Shown here: positions 54,515 through 63,035 of the stretch, one piece after another | How positions within the stretch are numbered: position 1 is the stretch's first letter | Layout: every line of letters begins with the position of its first letter | Source of the DNA: Bacillus paramycoides | GTDB lineage: Bacteria; Bacillota; Bacilli; Bacillales; Bacillaceae_G | Direction of reading: 5' to 3' | Length of the DNA: 64,000 bases | NCBI RefSeq assembly: GCF_001884235.1 | Contig: NZ_MAOI01000048.1 | Coordinates: 16,978 to 80,977, forward strand | Notes under the pieces: generated by a model | Databases searched by the model: none | Told to the model about the DNA's origin: nothing | Seen by the model: only the letters and a program-made list of their open reading frames with translations | Position numbers and translations under genes: made by a program

Positions 54515-54688
54515 ATGAAAATTCACGCCCTTTTCGATTTTTTACATTTACTAGTCTTGAGCATGAAAAGTTATTATGTATGGGGAATGCCTATCTATGT
54601 CTTCATCATTCCTCTTATTTTTGTAGTCGGTTATATTATTATCAATTCTAATAAGAAGCGAAAGAATACATCTATTCAAAGTCACTAA
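54515..54688 (+). CDS. Small single-pass membrane protein, 57 aa
   Basis: A 57-residue protein starting MKIHALFDFLHLL with one clear membrane helix (about residues 26-46, PIYVFIIPLIFVVGYIIIN) and a basic tail (NKKRKNTS). TTGGAGG lies 5 nt before the ATG; the frame opens 12 bp earlier within that site. A terminator follows. No relatives are recognised. Confidence 0.65.
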   Translation: MKIHALFDFLHLLVLSMKSYYVWGMPIYVFIIPLIFVVGYIIINSNKKRKNTSIQSH

Positions 54689-54763
54689 TCTATCGCCCTA
54701 ATAGCCCCTCCTAAAAATCATATTCCCCTCATTTTCTTCAAATGATATGATGAACAAGGGTAT

Positions 54764-54797
54764 ATCCCCACCACTCTTATAGCGGTGGGGATTTTAA
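54764..54797 (+). terminator. Terminator after small membrane protein gene
   Basis: ATCCCCACC and GGTGGGGAT form a 9-bp GC-rich stem followed by TTTTAATG. Confidence 0.8.
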
Positions 54798-54836
54798 TGT
54801 AAGCATGCAACATACTACACAATAGAAGGTGATTTT

Positions 54837-55919
54837 ATGAAAAAATATGCAGTAATTGCTTTATGTACGTCTGCCATTCTAACAGGCTGTAACACGAATA
54901 ATGCTAGCCAAGAACCTGCAAAAGAGAAAAAAGTACAAGAAGTAAAAAAACAGGAAGAGACTGTACAAACACAAGGGAAAATTTCTTATAACCCAATTAC
55001 GCACGAATCTACAAACACAAATATTCATATTACAGATATAAAAGATGCTTTAACCGAAGTACAATATAAAATTTGGCGTACTGCTGATGGAAAAGAAAAT
55101 ACTAAATCTTTTTCTTCTAAAGAAAAGGATCAGCAATTTACACTTCCCTTTGATATAAAAGAATTTGAAGGAAAACGCGGTGAATATCAAATTGAAGCAA
55201 TAGGGATAAAAGAGGATGGGAAAACTATTCCGCTTACAAAATCTACTATAACTTTCGAGCAAAAGGTTCCTGTTCTTATGTATCATGCAATTGATGATTA
55301 CCACGGACAAGGCATTAAAGACTTATTCGTATCTCCAGCTAACTTTGAAGCACAAATGAAGTATTTAAAAGAAAACGGTTATACATTGTTAACATTTGAA
55401 CGCTGGGGCGATATAAATAAAGTAAACAAGCCGATTTTCGTTACATTTGATGACGGTATGAAAAATAATATGAATGCATTTCGCATTTTACAAAAGCTAA
55501 AAGACGATACGTTTAAACCAGCGGCAACAGAATATATGATTGTTGATAACGTTGATGTAGAAGGCGCTCTTTCTACATCTGAAATAAAAGAAATGGTTGA
55601 TTCCGGCATTTTCTCTGTACAATCTCACACAGCAACACATGCAGACTTGCCGAAAATTACAAACTATGAAGAAGAGTTAAAAGGCTCAAAAGAAAAGCTA
55701 GAGAAAATAACAGGTAAGCCTGTTATCGCAATTGCTTATCCATTCGGTCATGTAGACGATAAAGTTGTCGCGGAAACAAAAAAATACTATCAATTTGCAA
55801 CGACAACGAAGCCTGGACAATTCATTACAAAAGGTGAGCCTGATGAGTTGTTAAAAATGAAGCGCGTTCGTATACACCATACAACTACAGTTGAACAATT
55901 CGCTTCTTCAATTAAGTAA
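54837..55919 (+). CDS. Polysaccharide deacetylase (NodB) family lipoprotein
   Basis: A 360-residue secreted lipoprotein: signal with lipobox (LTGCNT, Cys near residue 18), a Lys/Glu-rich linker, a ~110-residue beta-rich domain (residues ~45-140), then a NodB deacetylase domain. Catalytic motifs are VTFDDGM (Asp-Asp), SHTATHADL (metal His pair) and AYPFGH. It probably removes acetyl groups from cell wall or polysaccharide sugars at the membrane surface. AGAAGGTGATTTT precedes the ATG. Monocistronic. Confidence 0.9.
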   Translation: MKKYAVIALCTSAILTGCNTNNASQEPAKEKKVQEVKKQEETVQTQGKISYNPITHESTNTNIHITDIKDALTEVQYKIWRTADGKENTKSFSSKEKDQQFTLPFDIKEFEGKRGEYQIEAIGIKEDGKTIPLTKSTITFEQKVPVLMYHAIDDYHGQGIKDLFVSPANFEAQMKYLKENGYTLLTFERWGDINKVNKPIFVTFDDGMKNNMNAFRILQKLKDDTFKPAATEYMIVDNVDVEGALSTSEIKEMVDSGIFSVQSHTATHADLPKITNYEEELKGSKEKLEKITGKPVIAIAYPFGHVDDKVVAETKKYYQFATTTKPGQFITKGEPDELLKMKRVRIHHTTTVEQFASSIK

Positions 55920-55922
55920 ACG

Positions 55923-55957
55923 TGAGAGCTCAATACATTTTGAGCTCTCTTTTTACG
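55923..55957 (+). terminator. Terminator after NodB-family gene
   Basis: GAGAGCTCAA and TTGAGCTCTC form a 10-bp stem followed by TTTTTACG. Confidence 0.85.
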
Positions 55958-56035
55958 TTATATTTATATATATTTTTTGAATTTTCTTGTATTATATATA
56001 ATAAGAAATCTTTCAAACTAAAGGAGATTATACAT

Positions 56036-57265
56036 ATGTCATTTGAACAAACGTTAGAGAAATATGCTGCCCTTGCAGTCAATGTTGGTGTTAATATTCA
56101 GCCAGGACAAACTTTATCAATTAGTGCACCTCTAGAAGCTGTACAATTTGTACGCCTCGTTACAGAAAAAGCATATAAATCTGGTGCAAAACACGTATAT
56201 GTTGATTGGAATGATGAGACGTTAACACGCTTAAAGTTCGATCTAGCTCCTGAAGAAGCTTTCTCTGAATTCCCTTCTTGGAAAGCACATGCTCGTGAAG
56301 AATTAGCAAAAGAAGGTGCTGCATTTATGTCTATTTATGCAGAAAACCCTGATTTATTAAAAGGCGTAGAACCAACGCGCATCGCAACAGCTCATAAAGT
56401 AGCTGGTGAAGCAATGAAAGTATACCGTGATTACGTACAAGCAGATAAAGTAAGCTGGTGTGTAATTTCTGTTCCTACGAAAGAATGGGCTGCGAAAGTA
56501 TTCCCTGATGTAGCACCAGAGGAACAAGAGGCAAAACTATGGGATGCTATCTTTAAAGCTACTCGTGCTGATTTAGAGAATCCTGTGGAAGCATGGAAAG
56601 AGCATGACGAAACGCTACATACAAAAGTAGATTACTTAAACGAAAAACATTATAAAGCTCTTCACTATACAGGTCCTGGAACAGATTTAACGATCGAGCT
56701 TCCAGAGAAACATGTATGGGCTGGTGCTGGTAGCTTAAATGAAAAGAACGTACCATTTATGGCTAACATTCCAACTGAAGAAGTATTTACAATGCCACTT
56801 AAAACAGGTGTAAACGGTCAAGTGTCTAGCACAAAACCATTAGCGTTTGCAGGTAACATTATCGATAACTTTACGTTAACATTTGAAAATGGACGTATCG
56901 TAGACTATAAAGCTGAAGCTGGCGAGGAAGCTTTAAAACATTTAGTAGAAACAGATGAAGGTTCTCACTTCTTAGGAGAAGTAGCTTTAGTACCTCATGA
57001 TTCACCAATTTCAAACACAAATATTTTATTCTACAATACGCTATTTGACGAAAATGCATCTTGCCACCTTGCAATCGGAAATGCTTATGCATTTAACTTA
57101 GTAGGCGGGAAAACAATGTCTAAAGAGGAACTTGCTGAAAATGGTGCAAATGCTAGTATTACACACGAAGACTTCATGATTGGCTCAGCTGAGCTTGATA
57201 TCGACGGTATTACAGCTGATGGAAGACATGAGCCAATCTTCCGTAAAGGTAACTGGGCGTTTTAA
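56036..57265 (+). CDS. ampS: Aminopeptidase, M29 family
   Basis: A 409-residue thermophilic-type (M29) metallo-aminopeptidase like B. subtilis AmpS. The start MSFEQTLEKYAALAVNVGVNIQPGQ (first part shown) is typical. Metal ligands are expected in GTDLTIELPEKHVW, NIPTEEVFTMP, DEGSHFLGEVALV and the HEDFMIGSAELDIDG end, all intact. AAGGAGATTATACAT precedes the ATG at 56036; the open frame upstream covers the previous terminator and is not coding. Monocistronic, cytoplasmic. Confidence 0.93.
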   Translation: MSFEQTLEKYAALAVNVGVNIQPGQTLSISAPLEAVQFVRLVTEKAYKSGAKHVYVDWNDETLTRLKFDLAPEEAFSEFPSWKAHAREELAKEGAAFMSIYAENPDLLKGVEPTRIATAHKVAGEAMKVYRDYVQADKVSWCVISVPTKEWAAKVFPDVAPEEQEAKLWDAIFKATRADLENPVEAWKEHDETLHTKVDYLNEKHYKALHYTGPGTDLTIELPEKHVWAGAGSLNEKNVPFMANIPTEEVFTMPLKTGVNGQVSSTKPLAFAGNIIDNFTLTFENGRIVDYKAEAGEEALKHLVETDEGSHFLGEVALVPHDSPISNTNILFYNTLFDENASCHLAIGNAYAFNLVGGKTMSKEELAENGANASITHEDFMIGSAELDIDGITADGRHEPIFRKGNWAF

Positions 57266-57276
57266 GTTAACCATTA

Positions 57277-57312
57277 TAAAAAACACATTGGATTACCCAA
57301 TGTGTTTTTTAT
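57277..57312. terminator. Terminator between aminopeptidase and lipoprotein genes
   Basis: AAAAACACATTGG and CCAATGTGTTTTT form a 13-bp stem with a 5-nt loop between convergent genes. Confidence 0.88.
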
Positions 57313-57797
57313 TTGTTCGGCTTCAATTCAAATTTTATCGTTCTATTCTCATGCGTAAACTCAGGCCTATACGTAGCGATATATGTATTTTCTTTCGCTA
57401 CATCAAATAGCATCACATCTTGAATTTTTTCATCCGGTGCTACCTTTTTACTAGTGAAACTATCATATTTATATTCTTTAAATTTTGTACCTTTCTTATC
57501 TGTAAGCTCAAATTCGTAAAATGCAAAAGGTATTTCCTTTTTACTATTATTTTTCACTGTGAAAACAATTCCTAAAATATCATCTTTCTTTTTATCCGTA
57601 GTGTAGTCTGGATATCCTAATTGAACTGAATCAAGAGTTACTTGCAAACCATCTACATCTACTGTCTCACCTATTTTATAAATTTTTTCTTGAACGTCTT
57701 CTTGTTTACTTTCATTACTATTTTTAGTCTCAGTACAAGCACTTAAACTAAAAGCTATGCCACAAATTAAAACGATTTGACTCACTTTTTTCAACAT
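57309..57797 (-). CDS. DUF4352-type secreted lipoprotein
   Basis: A 162-residue lipoprotein with a lipobox (AFSLSACTE, Cys near residue 21) and an immunoglobulin-like DUF4352 domain (residues ~50-160): YKIGETVDVDGLQVTLDSV, IVFTVKNNSKKEIP and ELTDKKGTKF are typical. Function unknown. The frame runs to 57842 and into the adjacent bcr1 repeat, but GGAGGGAAGAGT sets the start at 57797. It is monocistronic. Confidence 0.82.
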   Translation of the reverse strand: MLKKVSQIVLICGIAFSLSACTETKNSNESKQEDVQEKIYKIGETVDVDGLQVTLDSVQLGYPDYTTDKKKDDILGIVFTVKNNSKKEIPFAFYEFELTDKKGTKFKEYKYDSFTSKKVAPDEKIQDVMLFDVAKENTYIATYRPEFTHENRTIKFELKPNK

Positions 57798-57830
57798 ACT
57801 CTTCCCTCCATATGAGACAAGATTTTTATA

Positions 57831-57987
57831 TTTATCCCGCATTAACGGGCAGTAAGACTCCCACCTCGAAATTCAGCTGGAGCAAAGAAGTTAGGTGGGA
57901 GATCAACTGCCCGTAAACGCCCGATTGGTTCAACTAATAATCAGTAGGGGATGAACAAAACCCCCACTGATTAAAGTTTCACTTTAT
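57831..57987 (-). repeat. bcr1-type repeat, copy 2 (inverted relative to copy 1)
   Basis: TTTATCCCGC starts and GTTTCACTTTAT ends a 157-bp element that contains the same blocks as copy 1 in reverse: CGGGCAGTAAGAC, CAAAGAAGTTAGGTGGGAG, CGTAAACGCCCGATTGG and CCCCCACTGATTAAAG. TTTAT at both ends fits the bcr1 pattern. Confidence 0.85.
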
Positions 57988-58077
57988 CATAACAAAGTCT
58001 TTCGTTTCCTCGTGTCATATTTTGTAATAACGAATGCTAACCAAAAGAAAAAAGCTATCTTCTATAAAAGATAGCTT

Positions 58078-58401
58078 TCATGATGCCGATGACACTTTAA
58101 GTCCAATTACCCCTAAAACAATAAAGAGAATACAAAATGCTTGGAATAAGCTAATATGCTCTTTAAAGAAGTACACACTAATGATTGTAATAAGGAGCGT
58201 TCCTACACCAGACCAAATTGCATAAGCAATACTTAAATGAATCTTTTTAACAACGATGGCAAACACGCTGAAACAAATACCATAGAATACGAAAATAAGT
58301 ACACTTGGAACGAGCTTCGTTAAACCGTTCGATAATTTCATCGCAATTGTTCCAGCTACTTCAAAAATAATTGTTACAAGTAATAATAGCCAATATACCA
58401 T
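58078..58401 (-). CDS. SMR family multidrug efflux protein
   Basis: A 107-residue, four-helix small multidrug resistance protein. The essential membrane Glu14 is present (TIIFEVAGTIAMKLS), followed by the family segments YAIWSGVGTLLI and FCILFIVLGVIGLK. It exports cationic compounds or guanidinium-like solutes as a dimer. The gene follows gabD by 47 bp, and that gap is almost entirely a hairpin whose downstream arm covers the ribosome binding site and start codon. SMR genes often come as pairs; only one is here. Confidence 0.92.
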   Translation of the reverse strand: MVYWLLLLVTIIFEVAGTIAMKLSNGLTKLVPSVLIFVFYGICFSVFAIVVKKIHLSIAYAIWSGVGTLLITIISVYFFKEHISLFQAFCILFIVLGVIGLKVSSAS

Positions 58402-58443
58402 ACTAGAATCTCCTTCTCTGTTACCTTATCGAGATTCTAGTAT
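58400..58443 (-). promoter_or_regulatory. 13-bp hairpin covering SMR ribosome binding site and start
   Basis: ATACTAGAATCTC and GAGATTCTAGTAT are perfectly complementary with an 18-nt loop. The 3' arm contains GGAG-adjacent sequence and the first two bases of the ATG. No T run follows, so it looks less like a terminator than a translation-blocking fold. Confidence 0.7.
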
Positions 58444-58448
58444 ACTAC

Positions 58449-59900
58449 TTATAGTCCTAATGAAATATATTTAATTTCTAAATATTCTTCGATACCGAAA
58501 TGGCCTCCTTCACGGCCGATACCACTTTCTTTAAAGCCACCAAATGGCGCTTGTGCAACTGATGGAAGGCCATCATTTAAACCGATAATACCATACTCTA
58601 ACGCCTCGCTAATTTGGAATGCTTGGCTAATGTCTTTTGTGAAAATATACGCAGCTAAACCGTATGGTGTATTATTCGCTCGCTCGATTACTTCTTCAAC
58701 TGTTTTAAATTTCGCAACCGGTGCAACTGGTCCGAATGTTTCTTCATTCATGCAAAGCATTGTATCATTCGCCAATCCAATTACAGTTGGTTGAATGAAA
58801 TATCCATCTAATTCTGCAATTTTGTGGCCACCATATAAAACTTCGCCACCTTTTTGAATTGCATCTTCAATATGTTCTTGCACTTTTGAAATTGCATTTG
58901 CATCAATAAGTGGTCCTACAGTTGTTCCTTCGCCGAATCCGTCTCCAACTTTAAGCTGACCTACAGCTTTTTGGAACTTTCCTGCAAATTCTTCGTACAC
59001 TCCTTCTTGGACAAATACTCGGTTCGTACATATACACGTCTGTCCTGCGTTACGGAATTTCGAACCAATTACAGCTTCTACAGCCTTATCTAAATCAGCA
59101 TCATTCATAACAATAAACGGCGCGTGACCACCTAACTCAAGCGAAACCTTTTTCATTGTTTGCGCAGCACTAGCCATTAATTCTTTCCCAATTTCAGTTG
59201 ATCCTGTAAAGGAAACTTTTCGAACGCGATCATCTTCCATCCACGTATCAGCAATTGCTTTTGCACTACCTGTTACAATATTTATTACACCTTTTGGAAT
59301 ATCTGCTTCATGTGCTAATTCAGCTAACTTCAATGCAGTTAATGGTGTTTGACTCGCTGGTTTCACAACCGCTGTACAGCCCGCTGCAAGCGCCGGAGCT
59401 ACCTTTCTCGTGATCATAGCAGCTGGGAAGTTCCACGGTGTAATAGCCGCCATTACTCCAACTGGTTGTTTCATTACTAGAATGCGTTTATCCGGATGAG
59501 AAGCTGGAATCATTTCACCGTATATTCTTTTTCCTTCTTCTGCATACCACTCAACAAAACTATTTGCATAATTCACTTCACCAAGTGCTTCCGCAAATGG
59601 TTTCCCTTGTTCTCTCGTCATAATCGCTGCAATCTCTTCTTTATTTTCATCAATAAGTGTAAACCACTTTTTTAACTTTGCTGCACGATCTGCTGCTGTT
59701 AATTTTGACCATGATTTAAAGGCTTCCTGTGCAGCGTCAACAGCTTGCTTTGCCTCTGTTACTCCGCCTTTAGGTACAGTTGCAAATACTTCTTGTGTTG
59801 CTGGATTGTTAATTTCAATTTGTTCTTGTAAAGTAATCCACTCGCCATTTATATACATTGCCTTTTTATCTAAGTTTACGAACATCGCTTTTTTATCCAA
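58449..59900 (-). CDS. gabD: Succinate-semialdehyde dehydrogenase
   Basis: A 483-residue NAD(P)-dependent aldehyde dehydrogenase completing GABA breakdown to succinate. The cofactor segment ITPWNFPAAMITRK, the catalytic Glu in LELGGHAPF and the catalytic Cys in AGQTCICTNR are intact. GAGGAGG lies 9 nt before a TTG start at 59900, overlapping the regulator stop by 8 bp. The first 18 residues are a tandem duplication (MDKKAMFVN/LDKKAMYIN). Its neighbours gabT and a sigma-54 activator support the role. Confidence 0.92.
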   Translation of the reverse strand: MDKKAMFVNLDKKAMYINGEWITLQEQIEINNPATQEVFATVPKGGVTEAKQAVDAAQEAFKSWSKLTAADRAAKLKKWFTLIDENKEEIAAIMTREQGKPFAEALGEVNYANSFVEWYAEEGKRIYGEMIPASHPDKRILVMKQPVGVMAAITPWNFPAAMITRKVAPALAAGCTAVVKPASQTPLTALKLAELAHEADIPKGVINIVTGSAKAIADTWMEDDRVRKVSFTGSTEIGKELMASAAQTMKKVSLELGGHAPFIVMNDADLDKAVEAVIGSKFRNAGQTCICTNRVFVQEGVYEEFAGKFQKAVGQLKVGDGFGEGTTVGPLIDANAISKVQEHIEDAIQKGGEVLYGGHKIAELDGYFIQPTVIGLANDTMLCMNEETFGPVAPVAKFKTVEEVIERANNTPYGLAAYIFTKDISQAFQISEALEYGIIGLNDGLPSVAQAPFGGFKESGIGREGGHFGIEEYLEIKYISLGL

Positions 59901-61260
59901 TGTTTTCTTCCTCCTCTATGAACTTCTTAATCTTCCTAGTGGCAGCAGATTGACTTATTTGCAAAAACTCAGCCACTTTATAACTTGATCCATACGTTTT
60001 ATACGCTTTAAGAATAATATTTCTCTCTACCTCTTCCAGCATTCTATAAAGACTTTGCCCAGATTGTTCAACTGTCGCCTCTTGCATAGATAATGGCAAA
60101 TCTTCTACCGTTACAAAATCATCTGCAGTGATAACAATTCTTTCAATTACATTCTCTATTTCCCTATTGTTTCCTTCCCATGGATATCCGACAAACATTT
60201 GTAACGTACTAGGAGCTAGCTTCACGTCACGTCCGTACTTTTTATTAAAATGATGTAAATAATGATAGACTAGCGGCAATATATCTTCTGTCCGCTCACG
60301 AAGTGGAGGAATTGAAATTGGTATTACATTTAGGCGGTAATACAAGTCCTTCCTAAATGTCCCCTCCTTTACCATTTCGCTTAAGTCCCTATTCGTGGCC
60401 GCGACTATACGAACATCTACTTTTTTTAAATCTCTTCCTCCTACCGGCCGAAATGTTTTCTCCTGTAATACTTGTAGAAGTTTTGACTGAATTTCAAGCG
60501 GCATTTCACCAATTTCATCTAAGAAAAGAGTTCCTTTATGTGCTGATTCTAAAAGCCCCTTTTTCCCTTCACGATTTGCACCTGTAAAAGATCCACCTGA
60601 ATATCCAAAAAGCTCAGATTCAATTAAATTCGTCGGCAATGCCGCACAATTAATTTCATAAAAGCTTTCATTTTTTCGGTGACTCACCTCATGCAAATGG
60701 CGTACTAACCGGCTTTTCCCTACTCCAGTCTCACCTAGTACGAGAACCGTACTATCTACCACGGAAACCTTTTTGATCGTTTCGACTATTTTTTGCATAG
60801 CGATACTTTTAAAAATAAGCCCTTCATGTTCATACGTTTCTCTTAATTCTTTTTTATATGTCTTTAACTGATTATCCATTTCCTCTACCTTCTTACGTAA
60901 TTGGTAGAGTTCGGTAAGATCTCGGGAATAACTAATAACTCGTCTTAAATTACCTTGTTCATCAAATACTGGCCTTGTACGAACATGTAAATATTCTCCT
61001 GATTTCGTTGTTTGAACGAGTTCTACAGGCCTTTCCTTTTCAATTACTTCTAACGTTGCAGATGGATAAAAAATCCCTTCTTTTTGTAGTTCTTGTACAT
61101 GCTTTCCTACTAATTCCTTAGCAGAGAGCTGGTAATGTCTTTCACACATGCTATTTACACGTACAACGATTCCCTTGTCATCCGTAACAAAAATTTCATC
61201 AAATGCATATTCAAATACATCTTGTAAATCCATCAACACTCGTTCCTTTTCTGCAACCAT
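59893..61260 (-). CDS. Sigma-54-dependent transcriptional activator with PAS sensor
   Basis: A ~455-residue activator. A PAS domain (residues ~10-120; AFDEIFVTDDKGIVVRVN, then CERHYQLSAKELVG) is followed by a short coiled coil, an AAA+ domain with Walker A GETGVGKSR, the loop GSFTGA (usual GAFTGA) and Walker B FLDEIGEM, and a Fis-type HTH (VAEFLQISQSAATRKIKKF). ATG 61260 has GGGAG at suitable distance; an earlier ATG at 61287 is possible. Lying between gabT and gabD and near a sigma-54 promoter, it probably activates GABA genes; the PAS ligand is unknown. Confidence 0.9.
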   Translation of the reverse strand: MVAEKERVLMDLQDVFEYAFDEIFVTDDKGIVVRVNSMCERHYQLSAKELVGKHVQELQKEGIFYPSATLEVIEKERPVELVQTTKSGEYLHVRTRPVFDEQGNLRRVISYSRDLTELYQLRKKVEEMDNQLKTYKKELRETYEHEGLIFKSIAMQKIVETIKKVSVVDSTVLVLGETGVGKSRLVRHLHEVSHRKNESFYEINCAALPTNLIESELFGYSGGSFTGANREGKKGLLESAHKGTLFLDEIGEMPLEIQSKLLQVLQEKTFRPVGGRDLKKVDVRIVAATNRDLSEMVKEGTFRKDLYYRLNVIPISIPPLRERTEDILPLVYHYLHHFNKKYGRDVKLAPSTLQMFVGYPWEGNNREIENVIERIVITADDFVTVEDLPLSMQEATVEQSGQSLYRMLEEVERNIILKAYKTYGSSYKVAEFLQISQSAATRKIKKFIEEEENIG

Positions 61261-61435
61261 CCTAGCCACTCCCTGCCTCATATCCATCGATTCACTTTAC
61301 TACCTTTATTATAAAGTGAATTTTCTGCATTTTATATAGAGTAAGCTAGAATGTTTTCAATTTGTTATTTATACAAATCTATTTATATTTTTCAGCACAT
61401 AATTCGCTGCCTTGAAAAATACAGAACGCGATTGC

Positions 61436-61530
61436 AACCATACCTTCACTTTGTTTTAGCTTGGTATGGGGCAGGAAAAGGGGCTGATCGATTCTATACA
61501 TGGTCAGACGCCCCCTTCTGCCTAAAAAGA
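61436..61530. other. Structured region between gabT and regulator gene
   Basis: The 306-bp gap 61261-61566 has two hairpins: CCATACC/GGTATGG (61439-61470) and an imperfect one pairing GGCAGGAAAAGGGGC with GCCCCCTTCTGCC (about 61470-61520). Neither is followed by a strong T run on the minus strand. They may end the gabT transcript or form a leader of the regulator gene. Confidence 0.4.
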
Positions 61531-61566
61531 AAAGCTTTATACCCTTTTTTAAGTTATCTCAATTCT

Positions 61567-62931
61567 TTATACACGAGCGATATTTGCTTGCTCATAACAA
61601 GCTTGCAATGATTCTTCAATTATTGTTAAACCTTCTTCAAGTTGCTCATCTGTAATAACTAATGGCATTAACACACGGATAACATTTCCATATGTTCCTG
61701 CTGATAATAGAAGAAGCCCGCGTTTATTTGCTTCTGCACATAAATTAGACGTCAATGCTTTATCTGGTGCCTTCGTCTTGCGATCTTGAACAAGCTCAAA
61801 TGCACACATCGCTCCTAAACCTCGTACATTACCGATGCAATTATATTTATTTTTCATCTCTTCAAATCGATTCATTACTACTTTTCCGAGTTCTAGAGCT
61901 CTATCATTTAATTTTTCCTTTTCTATTACATCAAGAACAGCTAACGCCGCGGCACAACCTAATGGGCTTCCAGCATATGTTCCTCCTAATTCTCCCGGCG
62001 CAGACTCATTCATAATTTCTTTACGCCCAATTACACCACTAATCGGTACGCCGGCGCCTAATGATTTAGATACCGTAATTAAATCTGGAACGACATCATA
62101 ATGATCAATGGCAAAGTATTTTCCTGTACGACTAAAACCAGTTTGAATTTCATCCGCTACAAATAAGATGCCGTGTTCTGAACAAATGCGGCGAACTTCT
62201 TGAACAAATTTCTTACTTGGAACGATAAATCCACCTTCTCCTTGAACTGGCTCCATTACGACAGCTGCGATTGATTCTGGTGCTACTTCTGATATAAAGA
62301 AATTCTTAAACTCTTCAATGATAAAATCATCATACTGCTCTTCTGTTAATCCTTCTGGACGGCGGTATTCATATGGGAATGGCGCTTTATATACTTCTGG
62401 AGCAAATGGGCCAAATCCAAATTTATATGGTTTTACTTTACTTGTCATCGTCATTGTCATTAATGTACGGCCGTGAAACCCTTTAGAAAATGCGATAATA
62501 CCAGGTCGTTTCGTATATTTACGAGCGATTTTTACCGCATTTTCGACCGCTTCGGCACCACTGTTTAAAAACAATACTTGTTTATCAAAACTCCCTGGTG
62601 CTAATGCTGCAAGCTTCTCTGCCAATTCAATATACGGCTCATACATCATTACATTGAAGCCAGTATGAATATATTGATCTACTTGTTTATGAAGCGCTTC
62701 TTTAACAGCAGGATGACAATGCCCTACATTAATTGTCCCAATTGCTCCCGCGAAATCAATAAACTGATTTCCATCCACATCTGTTACAAGTGCGCCATTT
62801 GCAGACTGTACAAATGTTGGAATTCCATTACTTACTCCTTTTGGCACTATATTTTGGCGGCGTTCTAATAAAGATGCTGCTTTCGGTCCTGGAATTTGTT
62901 CATTTACTTTAGCAAATTTTTTTGTGTTCAT
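61567..62931 (-). CDS. gabT: 4-aminobutyrate aminotransferase
   Basis: A 454-residue class III PLP aminotransferase that converts GABA and 2-oxoglutarate to succinate semialdehyde and glutamate. Motifs: LNSGAEAVENAVKIAR, GFHGRT, the PLP-binding VADEIQTGFSRTGK and the PLP lysine in TVSKSLGAGVPISG; GGTYAGSPLGCAA follows. AAAGGA lies at good distance from the ATG at 62931, whereas the ATG at 62943 overlaps it. A consensus sigma-54 promoter lies ~45 bp upstream. Confidence 0.95.
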   Translation of the reverse strand: MNTKKFAKVNEQIPGPKAASLLERRQNIVPKGVSNGIPTFVQSANGALVTDVDGNQFIDFAGAIGTINVGHCHPAVKEALHKQVDQYIHTGFNVMMYEPYIELAEKLAALAPGSFDKQVLFLNSGAEAVENAVKIARKYTKRPGIIAFSKGFHGRTLMTMTMTSKVKPYKFGFGPFAPEVYKAPFPYEYRRPEGLTEEQYDDFIIEEFKNFFISEVAPESIAAVVMEPVQGEGGFIVPSKKFVQEVRRICSEHGILFVADEIQTGFSRTGKYFAIDHYDVVPDLITVSKSLGAGVPISGVIGRKEIMNESAPGELGGTYAGSPLGCAAALAVLDVIEKEKLNDRALELGKVVMNRFEEMKNKYNCIGNVRGLGAMCAFELVQDRKTKAPDKALTSNLCAEANKRGLLLLSAGTYGNVIRVLMPLVITDEQLEEGLTIIEESLQACYEQANIARV

Positions 62932-62971
62932 TGCGTACCCCATCCTTTTCTATACAATGTTTTCTCTTTTT

Positions 62972-62990
62972 ATTGCAAGATGTGTGCCAA
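62972..62990 (-). promoter_or_regulatory. Sigma-54 (-24/-12) promoter for gabT
   Basis: On the minus strand TTGGCAC-ACATC-TTGCAAT fits the consensus TGGCAC-N5-TTGCW exactly. It is 41 bp before the gabT start, and the sigma-54 activator gene lies just downstream of gabT. Confidence 0.9.
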
Positions 62991-63035
62991 CTCACCCTAT
63001 CTAGCGTTCATCCCATTCGCTTAATATCTTGGCAT

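Noticed and set aside
55922-56035. 38-codon N-terminal extension of the M29 aminopeptidase
   Set aside because: The extension covers the upstream terminator and lacks a ribosome binding site; the ATG at 56036 has AAGGAG and gives the normal family N-terminus.
61351-61611. Plus-strand 86-codon ORF across the gabT-regulator gap
   Set aside because: It runs into the antisense of gabT, has no ribosome binding site, and the region is better explained as a structured gap.
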